Below are positions 37,335 through 46,611 of a stretch of 64,000 bases of DNA, one piece after another. Within the stretch, counting starts at the first letter, position 1, and every line of letters starts with the position of its first letter. A program made the position numbers and the translations under genes. The DNA is from an uncultured Desulfatiglans sp. (GTDB lineage Bacteria > Desulfobacterota > DSM-4660 > Desulfatiglandales > Desulfatiglandaceae), in assembly GCA_900498135.1 (NCBI GenBank), contig LR026961.1:3578010-3642009 (forward strand), written 5' to 3'. The notes beneath the pieces were generated by a model, which saw nothing but the letters and a program-made list of their open reading frames with translations, did no database searches and was not told where the DNA came from.

Positions 37335-38999
37335 ATGACAGGAATCCGCACGGTGGAGGGCGGAGTGAAAGAACGTCATCGATGCATGCAATTCTGTCGG
37401 GATGCCGTGAATCCGCGCGGTCCGGCCCGGCTCGAACGAGGGGGCCCGCTGCTGCTCGTTCATCCGCCTGTGGCGAAGGTGAGCGAGCCGCCGGCCGGGA
37501 TCGCACGGCTGGCCGGAGCGCTCGGCCGCCGCGGGATCGGGTGCGTGGTCCTCGATGCCAACCTCGAAGGGCTTTTGGGACTGATTCGGACACCGGTCGC
37601 GGCGTCGGACCGCTGGACGCAGAGGGCCTTGCGCGGAGTGGAGCGCAACCTCGCCACGCTCTCGTCATGGGACGGTTATCGGAATATTGACCGTTACAAA
37701 CGGGCCGTCGCGGATCTGAACCGGGTGGCGGGGGCGGCAGCGGCTGAATCGGGCGTGCACCTGACTCTTGCCGATTACCAGGATCCACTCCGCTCAGCCG
37801 TGCGAAGCACCGATCTCCTGGCCGCAGCCGAGGCGCCGGAGGCTGATCCGTTCTTCGGTTGGTTCAGCCGGCGCCTGGAGCAGGTGCTTTCCGTCCATCG
37901 GCCGTCGATGGTCGGGTTTTCCCTCAATTACTTGAGCCAGGCCCTCACGGCCTTCGCCATGGCGGGATTCCTGAGAAGACTCGACGGGCGGCTACGCATT
38001 GTCTTCGGCGGCGGACTGGTGACCTCCTGGATGCGGCGCCCGGCTTTCCGGAATCCGTTCGGGGGCCTCATCGACACGTTGGTCGCGGGTCCCGGCGAAG
38101 GCTTCCTCCTGGAAAGCTTCGGGGTCGACGGCCCGGTCGCGGCCGGCACGCCCGACTTTGCACCGTTTTCCGGCTACAAGTACCTTTCTCCGGGGCCGAT
38201 CCTGCCCTACAGCGCCTCGAGCGGCTGTTACTGGGGACGCTGCTCATTCTGCCCCGAGCGTGCGGAGCGCAATCCCTACCGGCCCGTGCCGCATTCCGAC
38301 GTTCTGACCGAGCTCGGAGTGCTGTCACGCGCCGAGCGCCCTGTACTGATCCATCTGCTGGACAACGCCGTGAGCCCGGCGCTCCTGAAGCGTCTGGCCG
38401 CAGGCGGCGGGCCGGGCGCGCCGTGGTACGGTTTTGCGCGCGCCTCGGAACTCCTGGCAGATGAGGATTTCTGTCGAGCCCTCAAACGCTCGGGCTGCGT
38501 GATGCTGAAGCTCGGCCTCGAATCCGGGGACCAGGGCGTCCTCGATGCGATGGGGAAGGGGGCGCGGGTCGAGACCGCGGGGCGCGTCCTCGATGGCCTC
38601 CGGCGGGCGGGAATCGCGACCTATGTCTACCTTCTCTTCGGTACACCGGGCGAAGACCGGAGGGCGGCCGAAAGAACGCTGGAGTTCGTCGTGCGGCACC
38701 GGGAGGCGATCGGTTTCCTGAATCTGGCGGTCTTCAACCTCCCGATCCACAGCCCCGATGCCCGCGCGCTCGCTACGGACCCCTTCTATGAAGGGGATCT
38801 GTCTCTCTACACCAGCTTCGCTCACCCGCGGGGCTGGGATCGGCCCCTCGTCCGGCGGTTCCTGGACCGGGAGTTCCGCCGCCATCCGGCGGTGGCGCCC
38901 ATCCTGCGGCGCGACCCGCCGCTATTCACCTCCAACCACGCCCCGCTCTTCTCCCTGGCTTCAGCGGCGGAACGGCAATCGCAGGGGCGCCGCCGCTGA
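37335..38999 (+). CDS. Radical SAM protein with CX4CX2C cluster motif
   Basis: A ~554-residue radical SAM protein. The N-terminal part (LLLVHPPVAKVSEPPAGIARLAGALGRRG) looks like a B12-binding-type Rossmann domain but has no DxHxxG motif. The cluster motif is SASSGCYWGRCSFC, that is Cys298-x4-Cys303-x2-Cys306, with one more residue in the first gap than the canonical CX3CX2C. This spacing occurs in several B12-associated and peptide-modifying subfamilies. KLGLESGDQGVLDAMGKG is a typical SAM-site strand. The start is ambiguous: ATG at 37335 (AGGA upstream) or TTG at 37305. It converges with nadE. Substrate unknown. Confidence 0.8.
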   Translation: MTGIRTVEGGVKERHRCMQFCRDAVNPRGPARLERGGPLLLVHPPVAKVSEPPAGIARLAGALGRRGIGCVVLDANLEGLLGLIRTPVAASDRWTQRALRGVERNLATLSSWDGYRNIDRYKRAVADLNRVAGAAAAESGVHLTLADYQDPLRSAVRSTDLLAAAEAPEADPFFGWFSRRLEQVLSVHRPSMVGFSLNYLSQALTAFAMAGFLRRLDGRLRIVFGGGLVTSWMRRPAFRNPFGGLIDTLVAGPGEGFLLESFGVDGPVAAGTPDFAPFSGYKYLSPGPILPYSASSGCYWGRCSFCPERAERNPYRPVPHSDVLTELGVLSRAERPVLIHLLDNAVSPALLKRLAAGGGPGAPWYGFARASELLADEDFCRALKRSGCVMLKLGLESGDQGVLDAMGKGARVETAGRVLDGLRRAGIATYVYLLFGTPGEDRRAAERTLEFVVRHREAIGFLNLAVFNLPIHSPDARALATDPFYEGDLSLYTSFAHPRGWDRPLVRRFLDREFRRHPAVAPILRRDPPLFTSNHAPLFSLASAAERQSQGRRR

Positions 39000-39091
39000 A
39001 CGTTTTGGCGGTCGGGGTGCCAGTCGCCGATTCGACCGCAGCCGGGCGTCCATGCCCCCCGGCGACTTCGGTGCGTCCTGTCCCGAGGCGG

Positions 39092-41146
39092 CTATTCCGG
39101 CACGTTTCGCCTCAGCTCTTCCAGCCACACCTCCGCCTCGGAATCGCTCGGCGCCCTCCAGTCGCTGCGGGGAGACAGGGATCCGCCGGATCCGACCTTG
39201 GGCCCGTTCGGGATGGCGGTGCGCTTGAACTGGCTGATCTTGAAAAACCGGTAGAGGAAGACCTCCAGCCATTTGCGGATGGCGGCCAGATCGTAGGCGT
39301 GGCGCTTGTCCGCCGGGATGAAGGGGGGCCAGGGACCCTTTTCCGGGTCCCTCCACGCATGGCGGGCGAGAAAGGCCACCTTGCTTGGGCGGAACCCGAA
39401 ACGGGTGATGTAGTAAAGGTTGAAGTCCTGAAGTTCGTAGGGGCCGATCTGTGCCTCGGTCTTTTGCGCGGGCTGGTCCGACAGGCCGCCGCCGGGCACG
39501 AGTTCGGGGGAGATTTCGGTCTCCAGGATCTCCTGGAGGACGGCGCCGGCCGACTCGTCGAACTGCCGGGTGTGGATGACCCAGCGGATCAGGTGCTGGA
39601 TCAGGGTCTTCGGCACCGAGACATTGACGTTGTAGTGCGACATCTGATCCCCGACGCCGTACGTGGTCCAGCCGAGGGCCAGTTCGCTGATATCCCCGGT
39701 CCCCAGAACGATCGCCCTGCGGAGGTTCGCCAGGCGGAACAGGTGTGAGGTCCTTTCACCGGCCTGCACGTTTTCGAAGGTCACATCGTAGACGGGCTTT
39801 CCCTGGGCGAAGGGGTGCCCGATGTCCTTGAACATCTGCATGCAGGAGGGCCGGATGTCGATTTCGTGGGCCGTGACCCCGAGGGCGGACATGAGGCGGC
39901 GGGCGTTTTCGAGCGTCCTGGTGCTCGTGGCGAATCCCGGCATGGTGTATCCGAGGATGTTGGCGCGCGGCAGGCCGAGGCGGTCCATGGTCTTGGCCGC
40001 CACGATCACGGTCTGGGTGGAATCGAGGCCGCCGGAGACACCGATGACCACCCGTTCGATGCCGGCGGCGGTCAGACGCTTCATGAGGCTGTGGATCTGG
40101 ATGTTGTAAACCTCGAAGCAGCGCTCGTTCAGGACACGGGGGTCGCTCGGCACGTAGGGAAAGCGGAGGACCTCCCGCAAAAGGGCGCTTTCTCCCTCGG
40201 GGACCGCGAAGGTGAACGGCACACGACGCAGCGCACGCAGCCGCTCCGTGTGATCGCCGACGGCGTCGCCGAAACTTGTCGTGCGCATCCGTTCCTGGAG
40301 GAGGCGTTCGAGGTCGATATCGGCCAGGATCACCTGCTCCTCTTGGGCGAAACGCTGCGACTCGGCGAGGAGATCGTTGTTTTCATAAATCAGGGCATAG
40401 CCGTCCCAGGCGACATCGTTGGTGGACTCGCCCGGGCCCGCCGCCGAATAGAGATAGGCCGCGATGCATTTGGCGGATTGGAATGCGCAGAGAAGGCGGC
40501 GGTGTTCGGCCTTTCCGACGGTGATATTGCTTGCCGAGAGGTTTGCGAGGATGGTCGCACCGCCCATCGCGGCCCAGGTGCTCGGGGGGATGGGGGCCCA
40601 GGCGTCCTCGCAGACCTCGACGTGCAGATTGAAACCGGCCACGTTGCGGGCCTCGAAGATCAGATCGTTTCCGAAGGGGACGCGTCGGCCGGCGAATATC
40701 ACCTCGTGGGAAAACGCCTGGCGGGCGGCGGCAAACTGCCTCTTCTCGTAGTATTCGCGGTAGTTGGGAAGGAAGCTTTTGGGGACGATGCCGAGAACCT
40801 CCCCCCGGTAGACGACGACGGCGCAGTTAAACAGGCGCCCCTCGCAGCGGAGCGGGGCCCCGACGAGCAGCACCGGCGCGAGGGTGCGGCTTGCCTCCAC
40901 CAGTTGCTCGAGGGCGGAGCGCGTCGCTTCGAGCAGCGCGTCCTGATGGAAAAGGTCGTCGTTCGAGTAGGCGGAAAGACCCATCTCGGGGAAAAGGGCC
41001 AAGGCCGCGCGGGCATCCGAGGCCCGCTGGGCGAGGGCCAGGGTCCGCTCCAGGTTGTAGGCGGGGTCCGCCACGCGCACAAAGGGCACGCAGACCGCGG
41101 CTCGAATGAAACCATGCGTATAGGGGGAAAAAAAGGAAGGGTTCAT
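39092..41146 (-). CDS. nadE: Glutamine-dependent NAD(+) synthetase
   Basis: A 684-residue two-domain enzyme that amidates nicotinate adenine dinucleotide to NAD+. The N-terminal nitrilase-type glutaminase domain carries the triad Glu54 ([10 protein letters not shown]), Lys123 ([18 protein letters not shown]) and Cys179 ([11 protein letters not shown]). The C-terminal synthetase domain has the PP-loop [10 protein letters not shown] and [16 protein letters not shown]. The length is that of the long bacterial type, like mycobacterial NadE. The ATG at 41146 follows CAGGAG. The longer frame to 41332 is an inserted gene fragment, not part of the protein. It is monocistronic and converges with the radical SAM gene. 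Confidence 0.95.
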   Translation of the reverse strand: MNPSFFSPYTHGFIRAAVCVPFVRVADPAYNLERTLALAQRASDARAALALFPEMGLSAYSNDDLFHQDALLEATRSALEQLVEASRTLAPVLLVGAPLRCEGRLFNCAVVVYRGEVLGIVPKSFLPNYREYYEKRQFAAARQAFSHEVIFAGRRVPFGNDLIFEARNVAGFNLHVEVCEDAWAPIPPSTWAAMGGATILANLSASNITVGKAEHRRLLCAFQSAKCIAAYLYSAAGPGESTNDVAWDGYALIYENNDLLAESQRFAQEEQVILADIDLERLLQERMRTTSFGDAVGDHTERLRALRRVPFTFAVPEGESALLREVLRFPYVPSDPRVLNERCFEVYNIQIHSLMKRLTAAGIERVVIGVSGGLDSTQTVIVAAKTMDRLGLPRANILGYTMPGFATSTRTLENARRLMSALGVTAHEIDIRPSCMQMFKDIGHPFAQGKPVYDVTFENVQAGERTSHLFRLANLRRAIVLGTGDISELALGWTTYGVGDQMSHYNVNVSVPKTLIQHLIRWVIHTRQFDESAGAVLQEILETEISPELVPGGGLSDQPAQKTEAQIGPYELQDFNLYYITRFGFRPSKVAFLARHAWRDPEKGPWPPFIPADKRHAYDLAAIRKWLEVFLYRFFKISQFKRTAIPNGPKVGSGGSLSPRSDWRAPSDSEAEVWLEELRRNVPE

Positions 41147-41215
41147 GGGGCTCCTGAGTGAGGTTGAGGTGCTGAAACCCGGTTTCGATTCGAAGCTGGT
41201 GGGCTGTCTGCGGTT

Positions 41216-41332
41216 TCGGCCCGAAGCAGGCGCCTGTCCAGTCCACACCCCTCGGAAATGCTTGCCAGGAGCCTGCCGAGGACCTTCAGCAACCCAAGGC
41301 TCCGCCGGGCTGATTCGACCTCCTCGAGGCAC
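41216..41332 (-). pseudogene. Translocated 117-bp fragment of the DUF6178 gene
   Basis: On the minus strand this matches bases 21314-21430 of the DUF6178 gene with five substitutions in 117. The peptide reads [21 protein letters not shown] and continues to [11 protein letters not shown], against the original with Asp for Gly and Lys for Glu at two sites. The match stops sharply at both ends. It lies 70 bases upstream of nadE in the same orientation and happens to be open in the nadE frame. It is too short to be functional alone. Confidence 0.75.
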
Positions 41333-41441
41333 CGGCTCGGCGCGCCCGGCATGCTGTCAGGCCTGCATGCTCCAAATATTTTGTATAGCCTGCAAGGCCT
41401 TCCAAATCAAGTCAAATGACCCGGGATATCTGTGGATGATT

Positions 41442-41471
41442 TTGCTTTCACATTGAGCCTTTTTTTAGATA
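41442..41471 (+). promoter_or_regulatory. Possible promoter in an AT-rich tract upstream of the malonyl-CoA decarboxylase gene
   Basis: TTGCTT (41442-41447) and TAGATA (41466-41471) are 18 bases apart, within a strikingly AT-rich stretch ending in AATATAAAAAATTTGG. The gene start lies about 260 bases downstream. The -35 match is mediocre, so this is tentative. Confidence 0.35.
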
Positions 41472-41729
41472 ATATAAAAAATTTGGTGGTGCAGACATTC
41501 GGGGCCTCCTTGCAGCGGTGCCCGTTTGCAGGTCGCCCTCTCCGGAAAGGACCGGGTGCCGGTGGAACCTGCCGCTGCTTTTGGGCGGCGGGCACGGATC
41601 GGTTTTCCGGGGCAGGACGGCGGTGATGTGCAGAAGGGGAGCGGTCGGCCTTTGGCCGAAGGGGCCGGACCGGGTTTGCACTTCGACAGTGCGGGATCGT
41701 CATTTTCCGGATGGATACGGGGCAGACGG

Positions 41730-43112
41730 ATGGTTGAACCCGAACGGCAGCAAAAAGGCACGAATGGAAGGAATGGCTCGTCGGCCATAGTGCAGCAGGT
41801 TCTCAGGGCCTTCGACGAACTCGAGAAGGAGGGCAGGCCGCTGGGCGCCGCTTTCCTGACGCTTCGTGCGGGTTACCATGCCTTGGGAGAGCCTGATCGG
41901 ATGCGCCTCTTTCTGGAGATGCTCAGGCGGGTCGAGGTTTCCAAGGCTTCCGTCGCGCCTCTGATCGAGGTTCTTACCCAGTGCGACGAGGGCGATCCCC
42001 GCTGGCCGGGTCTGCTCGCCGACCTGCGCAGGCGCGTACTTTCTCCGCGATTGAGGCGTTTTCGAAAACTAGCCCACATCCCGGGAGGGCTCAAATTCAT
42101 CCTGGATTTCAGGGGCGACCTCCTCGCGGCGCAGCGGGAGGGGGGCGTGGAGTTGGGGGCGTTGGACGCCGACATCGTCTTTCTGCTGGAGATGTGGTTT
42201 CAGGAGGGATTCCTGTACCTCGAGGAGATCACCCTCGATTCATCCTACCGGCAGATCGAACTAATCAAGAACAACGACATGGTGCACCCGATGACGCGGA
42301 TCGAGGAGATGGGGCGGCGTCTCGGGAAGGACCGGCGCTGTTTCGCCCTCTATCATCGACTGCTGCCGTTCGAACCGGTGATCTTCATCGAGGTGGCCCT
42401 CACTTCGGGGCTTGCCCGCAGCATGGAGGAGGTCCTCGCGCCGGCTGGGGAGGGCTCGAGGATCGATACGGCGATCTTCTATTCCATCAACAACACCCAG
42501 AACGGTTTGGCGGGGCTTGGCCTCGGGTGGATGTTGATCGGCAAGGTCGTGGACTACCTGCGCGGTGAAAACGAACATATCCGGACCTTCGCCACGTTGA
42601 GCCCTATCCCCGGCTTCTGGAAACGCTATCTGCGGCCTGTCCTGGAGGGCCGGAAAACGGATGCGCGACTGACTTGCAGAGAGGTTGCGGGGTTCTTTTC
42701 CAAGAAAGGGGCGGCAATGGTCAGGGCGCGTTCGGAAGGCGAAGCCGGAGGGGACGAGGCCTTCTGCAGGGCCCTTGCCCGCATCCTTGGCGAGGAGCAG
42801 TGGGTCCGGGACGAGGAGTTGAGGCGAAGCCTCGAAGGGCCGCTGAAGCGCGCCACCTATTTCTATTTGACAGAAGAGAAGACCGGCCGCGGCAAACCGC
42901 TCAACCCCGTAGCCGCCTTTCATCTGGGCAACGGCGCGACCGTGGCCCCGCGCCATATACACTTCCTGGCCAACCCGACCCCGAGGGGGCTGCAGGAGTC
43001 TTGCGGGGTGATGGTCAACTACGTTTACGACTCGGATTGGCTCGGACAGATTCGGCGGACATTTCAATGGTTTGATCTCATGGAAGTGCGGGGGATCTTC
43101 CGGCGGCGCTGA
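41730..43112 (+). CDS. Malonyl-CoA decarboxylase family protein
   Basis: A ~460-residue enzyme that decarboxylates malonyl-CoA to acetyl-CoA. The C-terminal GNAT-like catalytic region is well preserved: VHPMTRIEEMGRRLGKDRRCFALYH, EVALTSGLARSM, FYSINNTQNGLAGLGLG, FATLSPIPGF with Ser291, and AAFHLGNGATV with His398. These match the Ser and His that act in the human enzyme. The N-terminal helical domain (about 20-160) is also present. The start is uncertain: I use ATG 41730, though the frame is open to 41526. Such genes usually serve malonate use or malonyl-CoA control. No malonate transporter or malonyl-CoA ligase is adjacent. Confidence 0.87.
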   Translation: MVEPERQQKGTNGRNGSSAIVQQVLRAFDELEKEGRPLGAAFLTLRAGYHALGEPDRMRLFLEMLRRVEVSKASVAPLIEVLTQCDEGDPRWPGLLADLRRRVLSPRLRRFRKLAHIPGGLKFILDFRGDLLAAQREGGVELGALDADIVFLLEMWFQEGFLYLEEITLDSSYRQIELIKNNDMVHPMTRIEEMGRRLGKDRRCFALYHRLLPFEPVIFIEVALTSGLARSMEEVLAPAGEGSRIDTAIFYSINNTQNGLAGLGLGWMLIGKVVDYLRGENEHIRTFATLSPIPGFWKRYLRPVLEGRKTDARLTCREVAGFFSKKGAAMVRARSEGEAGGDEAFCRALARILGEEQWVRDEELRRSLEGPLKRATYFYLTEEKTGRGKPLNPVAAFHLGNGATVAPRHIHFLANPTPRGLQESCGVMVNYVYDSDWLGQIRRTFQWFDLMEVRGIFRRR

Positions 43113-43135
43113 CGATGGCTCACCTGCATTTTACC

Positions 43136-43164
43136 TTGACAGGTTTACATGCCTTTATTATAGT
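43136..43164 (+). promoter_or_regulatory. Strong sigma-70-type promoter candidate upstream of the FAD/Fe-S oxidoreductase gene
   Basis: TTGACA at 43136-43141 is a perfect -35 box, and TATAGT at 43159-43164 follows after exactly 17 bases. A leader of about 260 bases separates it from the coding start at 43434. The leader has five GATAG/TATAG-type repeats between 43169 and 43246, which could be regulator sites. No other gene begins in between. Confidence 0.7.
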
Positions 43165-43433
43165 TATTTTATAGCTAAATAGTAGCGATAGCCGATGACG
43201 ATAGCATAGAAGGGAGATATAGCAGCGACCAGGAAAAGCGATAGATATTTTCGGGAAAAACCGCCAGCGTTACGCAGATTTGAGCGATCATTCGACCCCG
43301 CAGGGGGTCTCCGATTTCACCCCTTACCTTAAAATGCCGGCAGTGCTCGCCCAGGCCGCGGACCATCCGGGAGAAGCTCCGTGCTGCCATCGGCCGAGGG
43401 CGGCGGTTTGTCTGTAAAGGAGGCTTGTTTTCT

Positions 43434-46043
43434 ATGGATATCGCCAAGGTCATACCGGAGATTCAGGAGATTGTGGGTGCCGAGAACGTCTTCTTCGATC
43501 GTGTGGAGTGCCTCAGCTATTCGCGGGATATGTCGGTCCACCAGGGCGCCCCCGACGCGGTGGTTTTCGCGAAGACGACCGAGCAGATCGCCGCCATCAT
43601 GAAGATCGCGCACCGCGAAAAGATCCCTGTCACCGCAAGGGGGACCGGAACCAGCGTCACCGGGGCGGTGTTGCCGGTAAGAGGGGGGCTGCTGCTGGAC
43701 CTCCATCAGATGAACAACATCCTCGAGATCAACAAGGCGGATTTCTACGCTCGCCTAGAGCCCGGGGTCGTCTGTGTACAGCTCAACAATCGGCTTGCCA
43801 AGGACAACCTCATGTTCCCGCCCAATCCGGGGAGCGAGGTCGTCGCCACCATCGGCGGCATGGTTTCGACCAACGCGAGCGGGCACCGTGCGGTCAAATA
43901 CGGTACGACGCGGGACTACATCAAAGGGCTGAAGGTGGTCCTGGCCGACGGTTCCATCATCGAGACGGGCACGCGTGCACCCAAGACCTCCCTCGGATAT
44001 GACCTGACGCATCTCTTTACGGCGGCCGAAGGGACCCTCGGGATCATCACGGAGGTCATTGCCAAGCTGGAGCCCAAACCGGAATACGCGGCGCTGGCCC
44101 TGGCCATTTTCGGGGATCTGAACGCGGCCGGCGACGCGGTGACCGAGGTGACCACCTCCGGGATCAAGCTGGCGGGGTGCGAGATCCTCGACAAGAACAG
44201 CATCAAGGTCGTCGAGAAGGCCCTCGGACGTGATGCGAGCAAGATCGAGGCGATTCTCATCATGGAGGCGGATGGCGTCAAGGAAGTCGTGGTCCGCGAC
44301 ATGGAGAAGATCGGCGAGATCTGCCGGAAATGGAACGTTCAGGAATTCGAGTGGACGGACGACCCCCACAAGCGGGAAGAGATGATGCGCGCCCGCGGCG
44401 GGCTGGTCCCTACGCTTTCGCGTTTGAAGCCGGGCAACCGCCTCGTGCCGATCGCGGAGGACCTGGGTGTTCCCTCGAGCAAGATCCCGGAGACCATCCG
44501 GCGCGCCCAGGAGATCGCCAAGAAATACAACGTGCTGATCGCCACCTTCGGACACGTGGGCGACGGGAATGTGCATACGACCTTTGTCTCCGACGTGCGC
44601 AGCCGTGATGACTGGGACCGCCTCAAACCGGCCGTCGAGGAGTTGGTGGCGACCGCCCTGGAGATGAAGGGAACGCTGAGCGCGGAGCACGGGAGCGGCC
44701 TGACCCGGGCGCCCCACATGGAGATGCAGCTCGGCCGGTCCTTCGATCTGATGCGGAAGATCAAGCAGGCGCTCGACCCGGACAACATCCTCAACCCGGG
44801 CAAGATGGGCCTCGACGATCCGGAGCGGAAATCCGACATCTATGATTACTTCGCCTTCCAGCCGCTGGTGGAGCATCCCGAAGGTCTGAACTCGCTTGGA
44901 AAGGCCCTGGACGACGAGGTCCTGGCCTGTATCCATTGCGGGTTCTGCCGCCTGGGGTGTCCGACCTTCAGCGTCACCCACCGGGAGGCCCGCAACGCGC
45001 GCGGCCGCAACGCCTTGGCCTTTTATTTTATGAACGGCACGATCGAGCCGTCGAAGGAACTGGCCGAGGCCTTTTACTCCTGCACCACCTGCCAGGCGTG
45101 CACTTATTTTTGCCCGGCCCGGATCCGCGTGGACGAGATCGTCGAGGGCGTGCGCCGCAAACTTTATGATGCCGGTTTCGTCCCGGAATCGGTCCTGGCC
45201 GTTCGGGACAATATCTTGAAGACCGGTAACGTCTATGCGAGCGCCCAGGCCGACCGGATCGAGATCTACCCGCCGGCTTTGAAGGAGAAGGCAAAAAAGG
45301 GCGAGTTGAAGGCCAAGGCCGAGACCCTGCTCTTCATGGGGTGCGTCCCGAGCTACCTCGATATGAAGATGGTGCCGAGCCTGCTGAAGCCGCTGGATGC
45401 CGCCGGCGTGGATTACACGGTGCTGGCGACGGATGAGAACTGCTGCGGATTCCCCCTGTACCTGATGGGGTCCAAGGATTTCGAGTCCCATGCCGAGCAG
45501 TTGCTGGAGCGGATCAAGGCTACGGGGGCGAAAGAACTCGTCACGCCTTGCGCCGGGTGCTTCAAGACCTTCAAGAAACTCTACCCGCAGTTGGGCGAAA
45601 TGGGCATCGAAGTGCATCACTCGGTCACCTATTTCGACAAGCTGATCCAGGAAGGACGCCTGAAGTTCAAGGGAGACCTGGGCAAGAAGGTCACCTATCA
45701 CGATCCGTGCGACCTCGGGCGCGCCCTGCAGATCTTCGATGAGCCGCGCAGGATTCTGCAGGCTGTTCCGGGACTGGAGTTTGCCGAGATGGCGCGCAAT
45801 CGGCTGCAGTCCCGCTGCTGCGGCGGCGGGGGCGGCGTTCAGGCCTTCAACCCGGAGATGTCCGTGGCGATGGCGGCCGAGCGAGTCAGGGACGCCCTGG
45901 CGGTCGGGGCCGAGGTGATCGTATCCGGATGCGCCGCCTGCAAGGACAATCTCAAGAAGGGCGCGAAGGCCATCCCCAAGGGGGAACGCGGCAAGATCAA
46001 GATCATGGATATCACGGAGATTGTCGCTGACGCGATGGCATAG
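43434..46043 (+). CDS. FAD-binding and Fe-S (GlcD-GlcF/lactate dehydrogenase-type) fusion oxidoreductase
   Basis: An 869-residue flavo-iron-sulfur enzyme that probably oxidises a 2-hydroxyacid such as D-lactate or glycolate. Residues ~1-460 form the FAD PCMH/GlcD part (PVTARGTGTSVTGAVLPVRGG; GHVGDGNVHTTF; LSAEHGSGLTRA). Then come two [4Fe-4S] motifs, CIHCGFCRLGCP and CTTCQACTYFCP, and two CCG domains, with NCCGFPLYLMG and SRCCGGGGGV, as in GlcF/HdrD. The ATG at 43434 has AAAGGAGG ten bases upstream. A TTG at 43425 is too close to it. Electrons may go to the quinone pool or an ETF. It is monocistronic with its own strong promoter. Confidence 0.9.
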   Translation: MDIAKVIPEIQEIVGAENVFFDRVECLSYSRDMSVHQGAPDAVVFAKTTEQIAAIMKIAHREKIPVTARGTGTSVTGAVLPVRGGLLLDLHQMNNILEINKADFYARLEPGVVCVQLNNRLAKDNLMFPPNPGSEVVATIGGMVSTNASGHRAVKYGTTRDYIKGLKVVLADGSIIETGTRAPKTSLGYDLTHLFTAAEGTLGIITEVIAKLEPKPEYAALALAIFGDLNAAGDAVTEVTTSGIKLAGCEILDKNSIKVVEKALGRDASKIEAILIMEADGVKEVVVRDMEKIGEICRKWNVQEFEWTDDPHKREEMMRARGGLVPTLSRLKPGNRLVPIAEDLGVPSSKIPETIRRAQEIAKKYNVLIATFGHVGDGNVHTTFVSDVRSRDDWDRLKPAVEELVATALEMKGTLSAEHGSGLTRAPHMEMQLGRSFDLMRKIKQALDPDNILNPGKMGLDDPERKSDIYDYFAFQPLVEHPEGLNSLGKALDDEVLACIHCGFCRLGCPTFSVTHREARNARGRNALAFYFMNGTIEPSKELAEAFYSCTTCQACTYFCPARIRVDEIVEGVRRKLYDAGFVPESVLAVRDNILKTGNVYASAQADRIEIYPPALKEKAKKGELKAKAETLLFMGCVPSYLDMKMVPSLLKPLDAAGVDYTVLATDENCCGFPLYLMGSKDFESHAEQLLERIKATGAKELVTPCAGCFKTFKKLYPQLGEMGIEVHHSVTYFDKLIQEGRLKFKGDLGKKVTYHDPCDLGRALQIFDEPRRILQAVPGLEFAEMARNRLQSRCCGGGGGVQAFNPEMSVAMAAERVRDALAVGAEVIVSGCAACKDNLKKGAKAIPKGERGKIKIMDITEIVADAMA

Positions 46044-46256
46044 CAGTGAAGACGGGCGGCTCGGGCGTTTGCGGCGCCCCTTCCCCGGGGCTTGACCCGG
46101 GGGGCGCCGCCTTTTCCAGAGCGGACGGTGCATCCCTGGGGGAGTTCTCCAGGAGCGCGGGCTGGTTTATCTTCCGGAAAAAGCGCTCTTTCTTCGATGT
46201 GCGGACCGGAGAGGCACGCTCATCCTGGGAGGCTCCAACCTCCGCCCATCTAGATA

Positions 46257-46480
46257 GTTTCCATCCGGAAATGGTCTTTTTGGCCAATCTCGGCGTCAAT
46301 CTGCCCGTTTGCTTGTGCGGCGACCTGCAGGTCGCCTCCGCGCAAACGTTTGATTTCCTTTAGATTGGCCAAACCGGGACCCGCCCCGCAGGGGTGGGAC
46401 TGAGCACGCGCAGCGTGTAAAGAAAAATCCTCATTTCCGGATTGGAAACTGAGTTCTACCGCGAAATCATTTCCGGATGG
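46257..46480 (+). mobile_element. Long-form nested-palindrome element (224 bp) flanked by ATCTAGATA direct repeats
   Basis: A well-preserved plus-orientation long copy. GTTTCCATCCGGAAATGG, TTTTTGGCCAATC, the core hairpin with GGCGACC-TGCA-GGTCGCC, GATTGGCCAAA, then the extra module (ACCCGCCCCGCAGGGGTGGG; GAGCACGCGCAGCGTGTAAAG), and two terminal arms ending CATTTCCGGATGG. ATCTAGATA stands at 46248-46256 and again at 46481-46489, the clearest target-site duplication in the window. No other feature is visible in the 570 bp between the flanking genes. Confidence 0.9.
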
Positions 46481-46611
46481 ATCTAGATAAAGCGGAAAAG
46501 GCCGGGATGCGGCCGGGGTGATTGGGACCAGTGGTTCCAGGAGGCCGGTGTCATCGGTGAGAGGCTTCTTCGGGAAGGCTTCCGGAAGACTATCAACGAG
46601 AAAAGGGGTGT

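Noticed and set aside
41147..41332. N-terminal extension of NadE
   Set aside because: It derives from the translocated DUF6178 gene fragment. NadE family proteins begin where the ATG at 41146 places the start.
43755..46133. A 792-codon minus-strand frame
   Set aside because: Antisense to the FAD/Fe-S oxidoreductase, whose cluster motifs are complete. No family features or ribosome binding site.
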